A stretch of 64,000 nucleotides of DNA from Icerya purchasi (taxonomy: Eukaryota > Arthropoda > Insecta > Hemiptera > Monophlebidae): NCBI GenBank assembly GCA_039619475.1, contig CM077115.1, positions 27,417,083-27,481,082 of the forward strand. The letters are read 5' to 3'. Numbering within the stretch: the stretch's first letter is position 1; each line of letters begins with the position of its first letter. The position numbers and the translations under genes were made by a program. The notes beneath the pieces were generated by a model that saw only the letters and a program-made list of their open reading frames with translations, was not told the origin of the DNA and did not search any database. This document shows positions 47,360-59,908 of the stretch, one piece after another.

Positions 47360-47600
47360 TTGTGCGGTCTTTCTTAAAGATCTTGTCACTCTTTAATATC
47401 TACATACTCAACAAAGATGTTCCCCTTAAATCTTCTTCTTTATTATTTTTCGGTGATGACACCTTACGGTATTTCACTGCCAGAGGCCAGCGTATTGATC
47501 TCCGTAATTCACTGTTAGAAAATATTCTTCGAAATGTTCATTCTTACGTGTTCCCCACCAAATGTTCATGTTTTCACTCACTTTTATAATCGTACCTTAA
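47360..47600 (+). pseudogene. RT palm fragment of a LINE
   Basis: LSLFNIYILNKDVPLKSSSL followed by LLFFGDDTLRYF corresponds to the end of RT motif B (LSP.LFNIY) and motif C, with FADD changed to FGDD. About 75 codons are open, then similarity fades. Confidence 0.6.
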
Positions 47601-47870
47601 TAAACTTGTCTTTTACGCGCATAGATTGGCATAATGGGATTGCCGGCGATAATTACAACTTAATTCTAACTATCGGTAGATACCTTTTTTTTTTTGTTAA
47701 TATCAAAAAAGGGAAAATAAAATAAATTAAAATAATAGAGAAAAAAATGAGCTGGCTAGTGAAATTTTAAAATGAAACACGGATTTCTTTCTAAACGCAT
47801 TTTATATGATGCCAAAAGCGACCAAGCTTAAGTAATAGATCAAGGTTTCGTTCACGTAAACGAAGTAAAT

Positions 47871-48019
47871 ATGGTGCATATATTTAACGTAATTAAAGCG
47901 TTTAATACGCGTCGGAAGCTGCAAGGTTACCAGCGAGCCAAGAATATTTCGGAAGCGATTCATTACGGGAATTCTGTAAAAATTTCTTTTCTTGATCGAA
48001 TCTATTATTACTGGGTTAG
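47871..48019 (+). CDS. Possible host exon (unrecognised)
   Basis: The frame is open from 47832. From the ATG at 47871 it runs 49 codons plus two bases (VIKAFNTRRKLQGYQRAKN, then ISEAIHYGNSVKISFLDRIY) and ends at an excellent donor, TTAG/GTAAGT. Base composition here is more GC-rich and codon-like than its surroundings. No domain is recognised, and neither an upstream acceptor nor a partner exon was found. It could be chance. Confidence 0.2.
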
Positions 48020-49640
48020 GTAAGTATTTTTTGGATAATTATCTTTATCATTTACTTTTATATTTTATTCCGGTTAAGAAAAGTAAGTTAAAAAAATAAT
48101 TCAACAGCGCCAGACTGCTATAGTTTTTGGACGATATTTTTGTTAGTGATGTTGCTTTTGTTTAATCCCGCGATAGGAAACAAAAGCCAGACGGCTTAAA
48201 ACTGTTCAGTCTGAATTAGCAAATCCGAGGACAGGCATTTAATTTGAACTGTATTATCTGCTACTGAAAAAAGGGGAAAAAAGTCGCGAAACAGCAGTCG
48301 AAAATTCTGCAAATTATAACACCGTCTTAGAAATAACTATTAAACGGTACGCGGTAATTCCTTTCTTAAGAAGGTTCGCACAAAACAATATCAAAAGTTT
48401 TTTGGTAGATTAAAGTTTATAAAACCAAATATTATCTGAATGTGCGCGAAGATACTTTCAGGTAATTTTTCTAAATAGCATGTGAAGTTTTTTCGGCTGA
48501 CCGAAAGTAAATCTGCAATCTCTCTAAACTAGAGTTAATTTTCTCGAAGACATTACTGAATGGGTAATGAACGGAAATCAAAATTTAGTGACTAAAGCAA
48601 ATGGTTCAGTCACAAACTGAAATTATATCCTAATGTTTAAGCGGGTATCTTTAAACGGACAAGTATAAGATAAAAAATTATAAATATATTGCTTCGATAA
48701 AAAGTCAGTACATTGTAATATACTACAGAAGTTGATTATTTGGCGTCTTATCTGCATTAGCAACCATATGGCTATTCTAACTAGGAAAACATAAAAAGTA
48801 TCGTTTATGTACAGGGATGATATTTCAGTTACAAAATAGTTAATACTGTACCTCATTAATAAGAAAAAACCAGTTTTATAAAAAAAATATAATAATTTAA
48901 AATGTGTTGGTGCAGTTATTAAAATAATTAGCGGTCACTAGTTGCCTTCCAATGATCTGAAGAAAAATCTAGATCATTTCATAATGGTAACTTCACAATA
49001 TTCTTGAATCACCAGTTAAGTTTGATCCTCTGCTAGCTAATCCCATTACACTATGTGAAAATTCGAGTAAAAACAATAAATTTATCTAAATTAAATAATT
49101 ACAAAATGAAACAAAGTAAATGTTTTTCTCTAATTAATCCTCTTTAGAATCATTAAACGTTCGTAGGCAATTCGATCTAAGATCCGCGAGTAAAATAATC
49201 GATCAATCAATCAATGTTCATTATTATTATTATCATCATTATTGTTACACGAGGTCCACAGATGCGCTATAAAGGGCGAGTAGTGGAAAGTAATGCAATT
49301 AAAGAAATACGTAAATACACATAAACAGATACGTAGTAAAATAAGTAAAATTAATTAACAAAATAAATGAGCGGAAAATAAAATAAAACGCAGCGTGCAA
49401 TTTTAAAGGTGTATAAACATGAAGGTACGTACTGGGAAAAGTAAGATTAATTAACAATAGAAACGAGCGGAAATTGAAACGCAACCTGTGATTTTAAAAG
49501 AAAGATAAAAAAGAAAAGGGAAGAAAAAATAAAATAAATGAATAAATAAATGAATAAATAAGTGAATAAATAAATACGAAATAGCAAATTGATGATCCAC
49601 AATGATAAATAAGCGAATGAAAATATTATTAATAAAAATG
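48020..49640. other. Intergenic stretch, nothing recognised
   Basis: AT-rich. Short frames lack motifs. Confidence 0.4.
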
Positions 49641-49645
49641 AGGTG

Positions 49646-49702
<57 letters not shown>
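49646..49702. repeat. (TA)n microsatellite
   Basis: TA repeat with one ACA interruption. The tyrosine/isoleucine reading frames on both strands are artefacts. TACATA-rich sequence continues to about 49980. Confidence 0.95.
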
Positions 49703-49705
<3 letters not shown>

Positions 49706-50039
49706 GTATATGTATATGTATGTACACATTCATACACAGATTATACATACATATACATACACAAGACACATAAACCTGTACCTATTGTTTTGACTATAAA
49801 TATACATCGAACTAAGAGTTACATATTAACAGTACAAAACGCCAATACATGTACCATATACATACACTCATTTATATATGTATACGTACACATGAATTCT
49901 ATGGACAACTATGTGCATTCGTACATGCACACTCATACATAACACTCATCCAGACTATACATACAAAACCATATACAAATCCTAAATATAGCTAATAATA
50001 ACAATAATAAAAAAGGGATACATATTGGCTGGATAATCA

Positions 50040-50869
50040 ATTAATTGTAATGCGGTTATTCTCACATTTTAAAAATTATCCCTCATTGAGACAAAATGTA
50101 CTAGCTTTTTATGTCTTTTTTTTTGTAATTCTGTAAGTTGATTTTCATCCGGGTCGTTAGATAATTATTAAGTAATGGTCCCTTATATGTTGCTTGCATT
50201 TGTGTATGGGATTTATTAAAACGAGGTAATAACGCTATCACCTCAGAAGATTTCATTCCGACATGTATTTTAATGCTAAATAATAATCCTCTATTTTTAC
50301 AAACATAATTAAATAGCTAGATTTCATATAGCTGTTTTACAGTAAGTGACTGGATATCATGTTGTTTTTAAGAAAACTTTAAATAATGCTCTATGTAGAT
50401 TTTCCAAAGGTCTAATTATGTATTAAGCAGCCCCCCCCCCCCCCCCCCCCGACATATGAATAATACCACAAGTCAAGATTGGTTGATATAATGCCATGTA
50501 TAATCTATATAATTGTATATGTAGAAAATCCATTTTTCGGAGTTTTTTATTCAGGTATACTACATGTTTATCCCAATATAACTTACTACCTAACATAACC
50601 CCTAAATATTTATATTTATATTTCTATGGGGGAGGTGGTGTTCAAATTAATTTTCAGATCGCTCCATAAGTTTAAATTCGGATATGTGTATGTGATATGT
50701 ACTTAGTTTTAATAACATTGACAGATAATTTGTTTTGCCTTAACCGCGTTGTAATTTTAGCTATATCCTTCTGCACAAGCAACTACAACGTATACGTAGT
50801 CGGAAAACGAGAGTTAAGAAAGAGTATGTAGCTGATAATTTTTCCATTCACCTTCAAGTCACAAAGATC

Positions 50870-50900
<31 letters not shown>

Positions 50901-52020
50901 AGAAATAAATATGGGTCGTGAATACTCTCCTGGGGCACACCATAAAGTTGAATTAAACTTTCACTGAGTACCCCACTGATTTTAATGCGGCATTTCCTGT
51001 TTGTAAGATATGATTTGAACGAACTGAATACATTACCACGGGGAGAGCACAAGCAAATAATTTATACAGAAGAATATTTACTCTGTCGAAGGCCTTTCTG
51101 ATGTCGAAATAATCGGCCATAACGCTGAGATTGTTTCTATAAATATTATGTGATGATATAAAGCATCATTTGTTTACCCGGAATAAATCCAAATTGGTTT
51201 GAACTGAAAAGAGAATATTTCTGCAAAAACTTCAATAAAATTTCCTTCATGCACTTCGCAAAAATATTTGATATCGTTGGCCGGGTGCATATTGACCGAT
51301 AATTTGAAAGATCTGTTTTCCCTCCAGATTTGTAAATAAGAATAATGTAACCGAGCTTAAGGATATCAGGAAAAACGCCTTGCTGCACAGATTCATTGAA
51401 CAGATACGTGTTAGAGGGTCAGCGAAAAACTATATGTATTCTTTTATGAGGGTGATAGATAATCCGTCTGCACCAAACGATCTCTGATTAGGCAAGGGTA
51501 AGATTACTTTTTTGGTCATTGGCAGAAAATCCGATGGAAGCGAAAGAATTATTATTTCGTTCCAAGTGAACACTTTTGACTTCCTTACAACACTGCAAAA
51601 TATCCTGAATGTGTCGTAAATATTGCTCATTAAATACAATAACGTCATAACTCAAAAAATAGCGAATTTGAGTTATGTGTATAGTTGGAATGCATTTTAT
51701 GAGTATAGTTAGAGGTCAGAACGCCATATTTCTAAAAAAGAAACTCGACAAAATAAGCATTGATCTTGGAAAGTGTACACCGTTCAAATTATAGTAAATG
51801 TTAATTTGCGTTTTCTGCGAAATAGCGTTTTTTGAGTTATGACGTTATTGTATTTAATGAGCGATTTGTCGATTCATTTACCAAACTAATAAAACCGTGT
51901 GCATACGTAACATTTAAGTAATTGCTACTATTTTGTTCCTCAAATAGATTTATATTAATGTCTCTAGTTATAATTGCTAGTATTTCTTGTTTATCAACAA
52001 TATTTTCGAGGTCAAACAAA
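50040..52020 (-). pseudogene. Degraded Jockey/CR1-like LINE (endonuclease and RT)
   Basis: Read on the minus strand: an endonuclease piece (DININLFEEQNSSNYLNVTYA, 51837-52019), then RT fingers (LIYKSGGKTDLSNYRSICT and SSNQFGFIPGKQM, 51146-51388), then motif B (GVPQESIHDPYLFLIYI, near 50930). Motif A near 51100 is a remnant (IISTQK-type, unclear), and the FADD box is lost. The 3' part (50040-50780) is non-coding or decayed thumb. A (TA)n run (50873-50902) and a C-run (50431-50450) have grown inside it, and a 236-bp MITE splits it at 51626. It is related to the copy at 14.2-17.5 kb. Confidence 0.7.
51626..51861. mobile_element. 236-bp foldback MITE nested in a LINE
   Basis: The ends are about 34-bp inverted repeats with no mismatch over CTCATTAAATACAATAACGT and the following CATAACTC. 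It interrupts the endonuclease-to-RT linker of the minus-strand LINE, so it is younger than that LINE. Confidence 0.85.
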
Positions 52021-52085
52021 AAGTCTGAACGTCAGCTATCACGAAATCGATATATTCATGTTATAAATAAGCTGATCCTGTTTTG

Positions 52086-52088
<3 letters not shown>

Positions 52089-52136
<48 letters not shown>
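52089..52136. repeat. (TA)n microsatellite
   Basis: Uninterrupted TA run, about 23 units. Confidence 0.95.
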
Positions 52137-52139
<3 letters not shown>

Positions 52140-52294
52140 CACTGCATTCCCACACATCATACTCCAGATTTTGTGGTAACATTCGATGACGGTAATGCGT
52201 CCGATGCAGTTCGTGGCCGTCTCAGCGCAGCCTAGCTCTAAAGTGGAGATCAATGACAGGTGTGCTGTGTGACAGACGCACGCATATAAGGTTA

Positions 52295-52755
52295 AAATCA
52301 AAAATTTATCGAACTGTCATCCGTCCAGTGGCCTTGTATAGCGGGGAATGCTGGTCTGCTTGTAAGCGAGGAGAACAGACACTGCAAATGATGGAAATGT
52401 GGATGCTAAAGTGGTCACACTAGGTGTCCGATTATCGGATCGTATTAAGAATGACGTTGTACGGAAAGCAATGGGATTCGTGCCAATAACGGACAAACTG
52501 TGCGAGAGCAGGCTGAGATGGTATGGGCACGTACAATATGCTCCAGAAACCAGAAGCGTTTCGCTTCTGGCACTCAGCCGGTAGGTAGGCCGAAAAGAAA
52601 AGATGAATGGATTCCGTCGCGGCAGATGTCAGCAGAGTCGGAGTGAACCCATCCCTAGTATTTGACTGTTCGGGCTGTAAATATGCCTTAAGTCAAGCAG
52701 ACCCTGCGCCAGCTGGAAAATGTTAAAGGAAAAGAAGAAGAAGAAGATTCGACGT
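52295..52755 (+). pseudogene. RTE-like LINE, ORF2 C-terminal end
   Basis: KIYRTVIRPVALYSGECWSA and, in later frames, QTLQMMEMWMLKWS, then DRIKNDVVRKAMGFVPITDK and LRWYGHVQYAPE. This is the standard 'IYKT..RP..LYG.ECW...LRWYGH' ending of RTE-type reverse transcriptases. It closes in a GAAGAAGAAGA tail. At least three frame changes are present. The copy is 5'-truncated and starts soon after the (TA)n run. Confidence 0.8.
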
Positions 52756-53144
52756 CCTCAGATACCTCCTGATCTATTTTCATCTTTACATTGAAAAAAT
52801 ATTTTATATCCGAGGATATTGTATCTGGGAACCTCGTCAGTGTAGATCCAAATTCCAGTTAAAAGAATTATATCATATGCGCAATCCCGCTATTGTCTAA
52901 TAAAAGTAATAGATCATTATAGTACTTTCGAAGACTACGAATATTTAACGTTAACATCTTAACCTACATTTTGTTTATTCATGTTTAAGTAATAGATAAA
53001 CTTGAATAATAATAATGATAAGAATGAAAGTAAATAATAATAATAATAATAATCAAATTTTGTATACAGTTTTTCGGCTAATGGGTGAAGGGGAAGATAC
53101 AATATTAATTGATAGTGTATAACCGCGGTTCCTCCATCGTTAGC

Positions 53145-53290
53145 TGTCTTTTTTTTTTCTTTTTTAATGGGCTCGGTGTAAACACTGACCCAACTACATG
53201 GACTTAGATCACTTACTCAGATTCTGAGGCGATCGGAGATAGAGAGTACAAAGGAAAGAAGGAGGGGAATAACGGGGAGCTGTTAATCCT
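53145..53290 (-). mobile_element. 3' tip of family A LINE
   Basis: T-runs, then AATGGGCTCGGTGTAAACACT, match the poly(A)-adjacent module. Little coding sequence remains. Confidence 0.4.
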
Positions 53291-53821
53291 CTCGTAAGAA
53301 TTTATTATCAGGTGTTAACCGTAAAATTGAATTCCATATAATCTGCGTATAACAGTGTTCAAATGAAAATGGAATACAAATTTTTAAAATTAAAATCTAT
53401 CAACGTTTAATTCGGTTCGTTTGTTAATTTTGCCGTTTAAAAAGTATATTCAGTTATCAGTGAATTTTTCATAGTTGCAGTGTACTTAAAATATAACTAA
53501 AACTTTAAAAACGGTAGTCAAGTAAATGGATCTATTGGATTTTTTTGTTTGTGAATCGTTTGTAATAAAGTTTACTCGTGCTGCGTTTCGTTTTCTGTTA
53601 AGAAATCGGATGATATTTCTGTTGATAGTACAGTTACGCTGATTCGAACTGCTAATGTCTCGTAATCGGGAATTAACGTGTATTGTGTTTTCTCGATAAC
53701 TCCTGCTTGCAAAGTCGGTAACTATTATCGCCTTGTTATCACTTGTCTATCTATACGTATAATTATATATTAGCCGTATTTTAGCTCTAATTCTATTTTT
53801 CGGCGTGATAGTAGCGCTCAT

Positions 53822-54872
53822 TATGAGGAGCGACGATTTAAAAGAACTACGCAGGTTTTTAGAGAAGATCAAAAAAGGAAATAGATAAAATAAGGGACGT
53901 AAATAATAACGCGGCAACAAAAGGAAAAAAAGAAAAATGAAGCAGCGAATGAAATAGTAATTCAGTTAGAAGAATCGCATAATAAAATTAATATCGTAGA
54001 TGAAATATTAAATATTAAAGAAAATTATATAATTAAAACAGTAAGAGATTCCGTTAGAGTGTTAAAAGCCCATGCTCCGAGTGAAGGAAAAACTTGGTCT
54101 TCGGTGGCTAAAGAAAATAAAAAAGATCGGAAGTCGAACGAGGTCGAAAAGCAAAAGTTCAGTTACACTTATATGTTAAACCGGAAGGTGATGTGGAAGT
54201 TTTTAAAAATCAGTTGACCGATAAGGTGAAACCGATCTCACTAAATGTTGAGGTTGAGCGCTTACAAGTCAGATCGGAAACTGTAACAGTAGTCACTAAA
54301 ATCAAAGATGATTCAAATATTTTGAAAGATTCCGTAAAGAAAAAATTCAGTAATGTCAAAATCACGGAAAATAAAAATTTTGATCCAACCATTGTACTAT
54401 ACGGCGATGAAAGTATTAGCATAAATGGCGTTGCGGAAGAAATTATAAGATTAACAGATTCAGCGCCGGTCTCAGTGCGAGTAACAAAATTTGAAAGAAG
54501 TGTAAAAATTTACGTCCGATTGAAACCGGATCAATTTAAAAAGCTTCCAAATAATGGAAGATTACATATTGGTTGGGTATCCGTAAGATTTCAGGAGCAT
54601 ATACCTGTACTTAGAGATGTTACAAATGCCTGGGTTATGGGCATATAGCAATCAAATTTCAAACTTCACCTAAAAATATTCAGATAGTAGAAAAGTGCAA
54701 AAATAAAGACAAATACATTAATTGTCTCCTCACTAAAACACGGGGAATGCTTCAGGACGAATCACTGGAGGCATTAATTGAAACGCTAGACCATTCTTCT
54801 TATAGTAGAGCTTGTCCATGTTTCAGTGGAATCGAAAAACAGATTCAAACTATGATCAATTATGGCTTATGT
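53822..54872 (+). pseudogene. LINE ORF1 (gag-like), frameshifted
   Basis: An ATG at 53822 opens MRSDDLKELRRFLEKIKKGN. Similarity then continues in other frames through HNKINIVDEIL and VLKAHAPSEGKTWSSVAKEN. The longest open part (54193-54648) is a charged domain containing VRVTKFERSVKIYVRL, then LHIGWVSVRFQEH. A zinc knuckle follows in a different frame (CLGYGHIAIK, then F where the next Cys should be). More cysteines come after it (YINC, RACPC), and the frame ends near 54872. ORF1 proteins of this kind coat the LINE RNA. Frameshifts and the lost knuckle Cys show decay. Confidence 0.65.
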
Positions 54873-54949
54873 TGAAATTCAATTTTTGTAAATGTAAACA
54901 ACACAACCGCTTGTCAACATTTATTCATTCGTGAATGTACCGTTGATAA

Positions 54950-57480
54950 AAGTGACTTTATTATAATAGCTGAGGAAAACTCGTGTAATGAAAAAGTACA
55001 CGGTATGAATGATCAATAGGTTTGCTTATCAACTCGAAAAACTGCGATGATGATTAGGAAATCAATTTCGTATGATAATATAAGTTGCCAAAAAGGCATC
55101 GTAGCAGTTCGGTATCAGAAATATTTAATAATTAATCTTTATTTACCTCCAAGTGAACCTAGAGGCAAAGGAATTTCGGAAATAGAAAAAATTTGTAATC
55201 AACATCCGTCGTTGATTCCATTAATTGTCGGAGACTTCAACATAAGAAGCTCGCTATTAGAGAATGTTAGAAGTAACCCGGATGCTGAGAGATTGGAAGA
55301 ATTTACGTATGCAAATCGTTTACTTTTCCTCAATCAACCGAACGAATACACCTTCAGTAACCATAATGGAAAAAGCTTGACTGATTTAATTATTGTGGGA
55401 GATGTTTCGGCTTCAACCATCCAGCATACCACTTCTTCTGTAGAACTTTCCGATTACTGTAGAATTAAGATTGTAATCCGTGGAGCAAAACACATAACTC
55501 CATCACAATGGTGTACTAACTATAAACTATTAGATTCCAAAATTCATTTCGATACATTAAATAAATTTAAGAGTAATTTTTGCATAGCTAAAAATAAAAT
55601 AGAATTAAATAATGATGTTATTAAATTTCATGACTTAGAATTAAATAATCATGTTATTAAATTTCATGACTATTTAAGAGTTTCAATCGATCAGTGTAAA
55701 TACAAAAATATCACTACTTTTAACGATTGGTGGACGACACCCATCCTTGATAGCTTAAAAAAAAGAGTATTAATAAAATAAGGAAAAAATATAATAGATC
55801 AATTCAGGCCAGTAAAATATTAATTTATAAATTTTTGTTAAGAGAATTAAATAGGAATTATAATAAAATCTTACTTGAAAAAACCAAATTCGAAAATTGG
55901 AAAAATTTCATCGATAATTCTAAAAGCTGGGGAAAACCATACAAAATTGTAACGGAAAAACCTTAAGAGCTATTTCAATTTCCAGCTATTAAAGTAAATG
56001 ATGTAATATTAACTAAATAAAAAGAGAAATGTGCAGCTCTCCTTGATTACTTCTTTCCCAGGAAGAAGGATAAATTAGATTATTTGACAGATTATACACC
56101 TAACGTAAATGATAAATATGATGCTGTTATTGGTTCCGATGACCTAAATTTAATTATTAATTCGATTAATACACGCAAGGCTTCCGCATCAGATAACATT
56201 TCTAACGTAGTGGTTAAAATGAGTCATGCAAAACACCCAACAATTTTTGGAAAACACTTTTTGCAAAAATACCATCTGTTACAAATGTGTTTCCTGATTT
56301 ATGGAAAATGGGAGAACTTAAATTAATTAATAAACCGAAAAAAGGGATCTTTCTCTGCTAAACGGCTATCGACCTATAGCACTATTAAACTGTATCGGTA
56401 AAGTATTTGAAAAAGTAATTAACGTAATTGGAACTAAACAAATCTTAAGTAATAACCAGTTCGGGTTTAGACGCGCGCGTTCACCAGAAATTGCTGTTAG
56501 AAAACACTATGATATTATTCAATTAGCGCAAACCAAAAATTTATTCACTGTTGTCATTATTTTTTATGTAAAATTTGATAATTGTAAACATTCGATAATA
56601 ATTGAAATTCTAAAATCTCATAAAGTCAATCCTGATTTAATTAAAGTAATTTACCACATTATCTAAAGAACTGCGGTGATCAAATCCGAAAGTTTTATTA
56701 TCGAGCGCAGTATATCATGCGGAGTGCCTTAGGGCCCTCGGACCAACACTCTGAAACGTATTATACTCATATATTCATAAACAGATGGAAATCTTTTGTT
56801 CGCGATATAATTGCGATGCAGAATTTCATCAGCTTTGCTAATGATTTATGCTCCGTCGTTAAACTAAAAAACGCAAGACAACGTTAGAGTTATCTGTAAA
56901 ACCTTGGAAAAGCTTTTTCTTCACTGTGGTCTCGAATTTTCAATTGAAAAGACAAAAATTATGGTTACTGGTAACAAGAAAACCACGGCGGTGATTAACA
57001 AACTTAGCGTACTTAAATTGTTATATGATAAACCTATTCCAATTGTAAAGAATTTTAAATACCTCGGAGTAATAATAGATCAAAGATTTAAATTTAATAA
57101 ACATGTAAACTACATAACAGATAAGGCGAACAAAATCTTTTATATGCTATTAAAAATTCAGCCTAACTTAGGCGATGTTAACTATAACAACAGAGTGATA
57201 ATATATAATGGTGTTGTTCGTGCGATTTTTAATTACTGCTCAAATATTTACATCACAAATATCTCTGTTTCTGCTATGAATAAAATTTTAAAAATTCAGA
57301 GGAAGTTTGGTACTTACTTGGAACGATTTAAAATTACACCTTCTGATATTTGTCATTTCTGTCAACTTGGTGTTCCCAATACAGTTAGTCATTTTCTATT
57401 TGAATGCCTCTTTTCACTAAGGAAGAACGTTTGAAAAATAATTTAAATGATTATTGTATCGATAATAGAATTATTATAAA
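54950..57480 (+). pseudogene. LINE ORF2: endonuclease and RT, many stops
   Basis: The endonuclease is the best preserved part (55047-55781): LIINLYLPPSEPRGKG, LIVGDFNIRSSLLEN and LTDLIIVGD, with the SDH box changed to SDY. A 17-codon segment near 55605-55670 is duplicated in tandem (ELNN.VIKFHD twice). RT follows in pieces: KASASDNISNVV (fingers), LNGYRPIALLNCIGKVFEKV, NNQFGFRRARSPE. Motif A is lost, motif B reads SCGVP with a stop after it, and FADD is reduced to FAND. The thumb and C-terminus are open at 56904-57434 (FKYLGVIIDQRFKFNKHVNY). That part ends in a CHFCQLGVPNTVSHFLFEC cluster, a typical zinc-binding ending. It appears to share one insertion with ORF1 just upstream. No RNase H is present. 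Confidence 0.75.
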
Positions 57481-57481
57481 T

Positions 57482-58795
57482 AATGTTAACGGCTTAAACG
57501 TGTCGAACTGTTGATGTAAAAAATTATGTACGATGAGAGGACAAGATAACTTTAAATTTGTTCTTCCTTCTTTTATTTATTTTTTCTTCATTTATAAATT
57601 TAAAAAATTTGTCCATATCATGTTTTTTATTTTTAATATTTTATAAAACCGTTCGTTATCTTTGCTTTAATTTTCGATTGTTTAAACTCAATGTAAATTT
57701 ATTATTAATGAAAAGAAAAAAAACTTAAACAAAATACATACATAAATATATAAGTATTTAATTTACTATTGCTTATAAACAACCATTTGTAAAATCAACT
57801 AAGTAGTTAATTAATTATTTAGTAACGCAAATGAAAGGTGATCAGTTTCTTGAAATGATCTTAATAGAAATGTGTATCATCGACACAGCGACAATACATG
57901 GGGTAAATTTTAAGATAACCATTACACCAACTTAAAGTAAACTCAGTTACAAAAACATTGTACCAAATTAGTTTTCAAAAATTTTACTCAAATCAAATGC
58001 AGAAGAAATATACAGCGAATCACTTTTGTAAAATGACGGTTCTATTGACTAAAATTTTTACAAAGGTGGATCCAGAAGGACATTTTGGGAGGGAAATGTT
58101 ATACTATAATTACGTAATATCTTATACGGTAGTCAGAGGATTTAAGAAATACCTTGTTTCATAAAGAAAATCAAATAGCGACCACTTCTTTAGAAATTTA
58201 AAAATGTTTTAAAAATACATAATTATTATAGTTGAATTTAAATTTTGTTTTATTTTTAGATGAAAAATAAAACGGAATTATAAAATTCTAGCTAACATGG
58301 GGTAGTTTAGAAATAGTAATAAACATAATATTTTTATTAGACTTTACTTCCTTTTTATTTCTGTTAGTAATCCAATCCGAATTCTTTGTTCGTGAGCAAG
58401 TAAAAAAAAAAGTATATATATTTTTCATTGAACTATTTTCATTTAGATTATACAAAATAAAAATTAAAAATAAATAAAAACGATAAAGAATAAACGACAG
58501 TTGCATTTAAAATAGAATAAAAACGTAACATTAATAGTTTGACTAGAAAACAGTATTAAATATTAGTTATAATTAAATCCCTAGGTGTAAAATTTATACA
58601 AATCTCTTATAGCATAAATTAAGTTTCTTTGTCGTAACAAATTTTTTCATAGAGGGTTTGGTTCTTTAGGAGAGTAAATGTCCCGCCACCCCCGTGGATC
58701 CGCCACTGTATTTAAATATGATCATACTTGGTTTATAAAACCAAAATTTTCTTCTTCTTTTTGAGTTAACCAATTTTTTTTTTTTTTTTTTTTTC
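57482..58795. other. Intergenic AT-rich stretch, no gene recognised
   Basis: Short frames only. It ends in a 22-bp T-run that forms the polypyrimidine tract of the exon-like segment at 58798. Confidence 0.4.
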
Positions 58796-58797
58796 AG

Positions 58798-58943
58798 ATA
58801 TTGCAAATGCGGGTTTGTAAAGGAAAAATTTAGAGCAAATTTAGATAATAAAACATGCATGTGGATAGCCAAACAATACTACGCATTTTGGACATATGGT
58901 ACATTTTCTAATTACATCATAAAAAGTGTCCTCGGTTTTGTAG
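58798..58943 (+). CDS. Possible host exon, Cys-rich (EGF-like half?)
   Basis: A strong acceptor (long T-run, then TTTTCAG, ending 58797) opens 48 uninterrupted codons that end at GTAG/GTACTT. The peptide starts YCKCGFVKEKFRANLDNKTC and continues MWIAKQYYAFWTYG. The C.C..GF.......NKTC spacing recalls the last half of an EGF-like repeat, but the second part does not. One base is left over at each end, so its neighbours should end in phase 2 and begin in phase 1. No partner exon was found in the window. Confidence 0.3.
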
Positions 58944-59900
58944 GTACTTATTATTACTCAGTAAATTATTATTTTTAATGTATTTTTATTTCTTCCCTTT
59001 TCTCCGTAAAACATTTGTCCGGTTAAAAAAGTGAAATATTTACAGTAGGTGAAGTCTCAATATTTAAAACTTCTTTTAAACTATAGTTTAATTTTATTTT
59101 TATACTATAGCTGTTCATTTAGACACACCAGCCATGCGTCATTTAAAATCCTTCAACGGATCTTTAGATTACCTCCTTTTTAAAACCTCCTAACGAAATT
59201 ACTTGCACGATTTAAAAGAACTACCGTTTTATCATAATAAAATTTTAATCGGTTCGATATTTTTATATATTGTTTGTCGAGGTAATTTACTATACATTGA
59301 GTATAAAAGTTTCGTCGACAAGAATTTTTGAATACAATTAATATCAATTAAATTATTAAAACTGGCATCTTCTGTAATTATCCATTAGGCTTTTATCGGA
59401 CTGAATATATAATAATTTTGTCGAAAGATTTAGACTTACATTTATAATTATTTAGCCGCGTTGTTATTTTATACGTTAAAATTATTATCCGACAGTGTTG
59501 GCGATAATGTTAATTTTTAATTTCATTTTTGAAAAACCACGCTCCAAATTTCATTTATAAAATTAACTGTGCGAGCATTCATCTACCAATTCTAGGAAAT
59601 AAAATCTTGCCCATTAAACTAACTCCACACATTACTTTCATAATCATGAATCTTTTCCAGCTTAAAACACCATCGATTTAAGAGATCATCTTCCACCTCA
59701 GTTGCACGGAAAGTCTTTTTCAATCTGCCACCGATTTTTTTTTTCTTAGCCCTACTCCTTTTAATAATGGTTGTCAGTTGTCTATTTCTTTTAATCGACA
59801 CTGATGAAATCAGGTAGAAGTTAATCTAGCTCTACAAAGAGAAATATATATATACACCAAAAAAAAAATTTATTATATACTTTTAGTGTTAAAAAAAATA
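58944..59900. other. Intergenic AT-rich stretch, nothing recognised
   Basis: A 60-codon Lys/Arg-rich minus-strand frame (59619-59801) has no recognised motif. Confidence 0.35.
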
Positions 59901-59908
59901 CAGAAAAC

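Noticed and set aside
49447..49942. Tyrosine/isoleucine-rich open frames on both strands
   Set aside because: They are translations of (TA)n and TACATA simple repeats.
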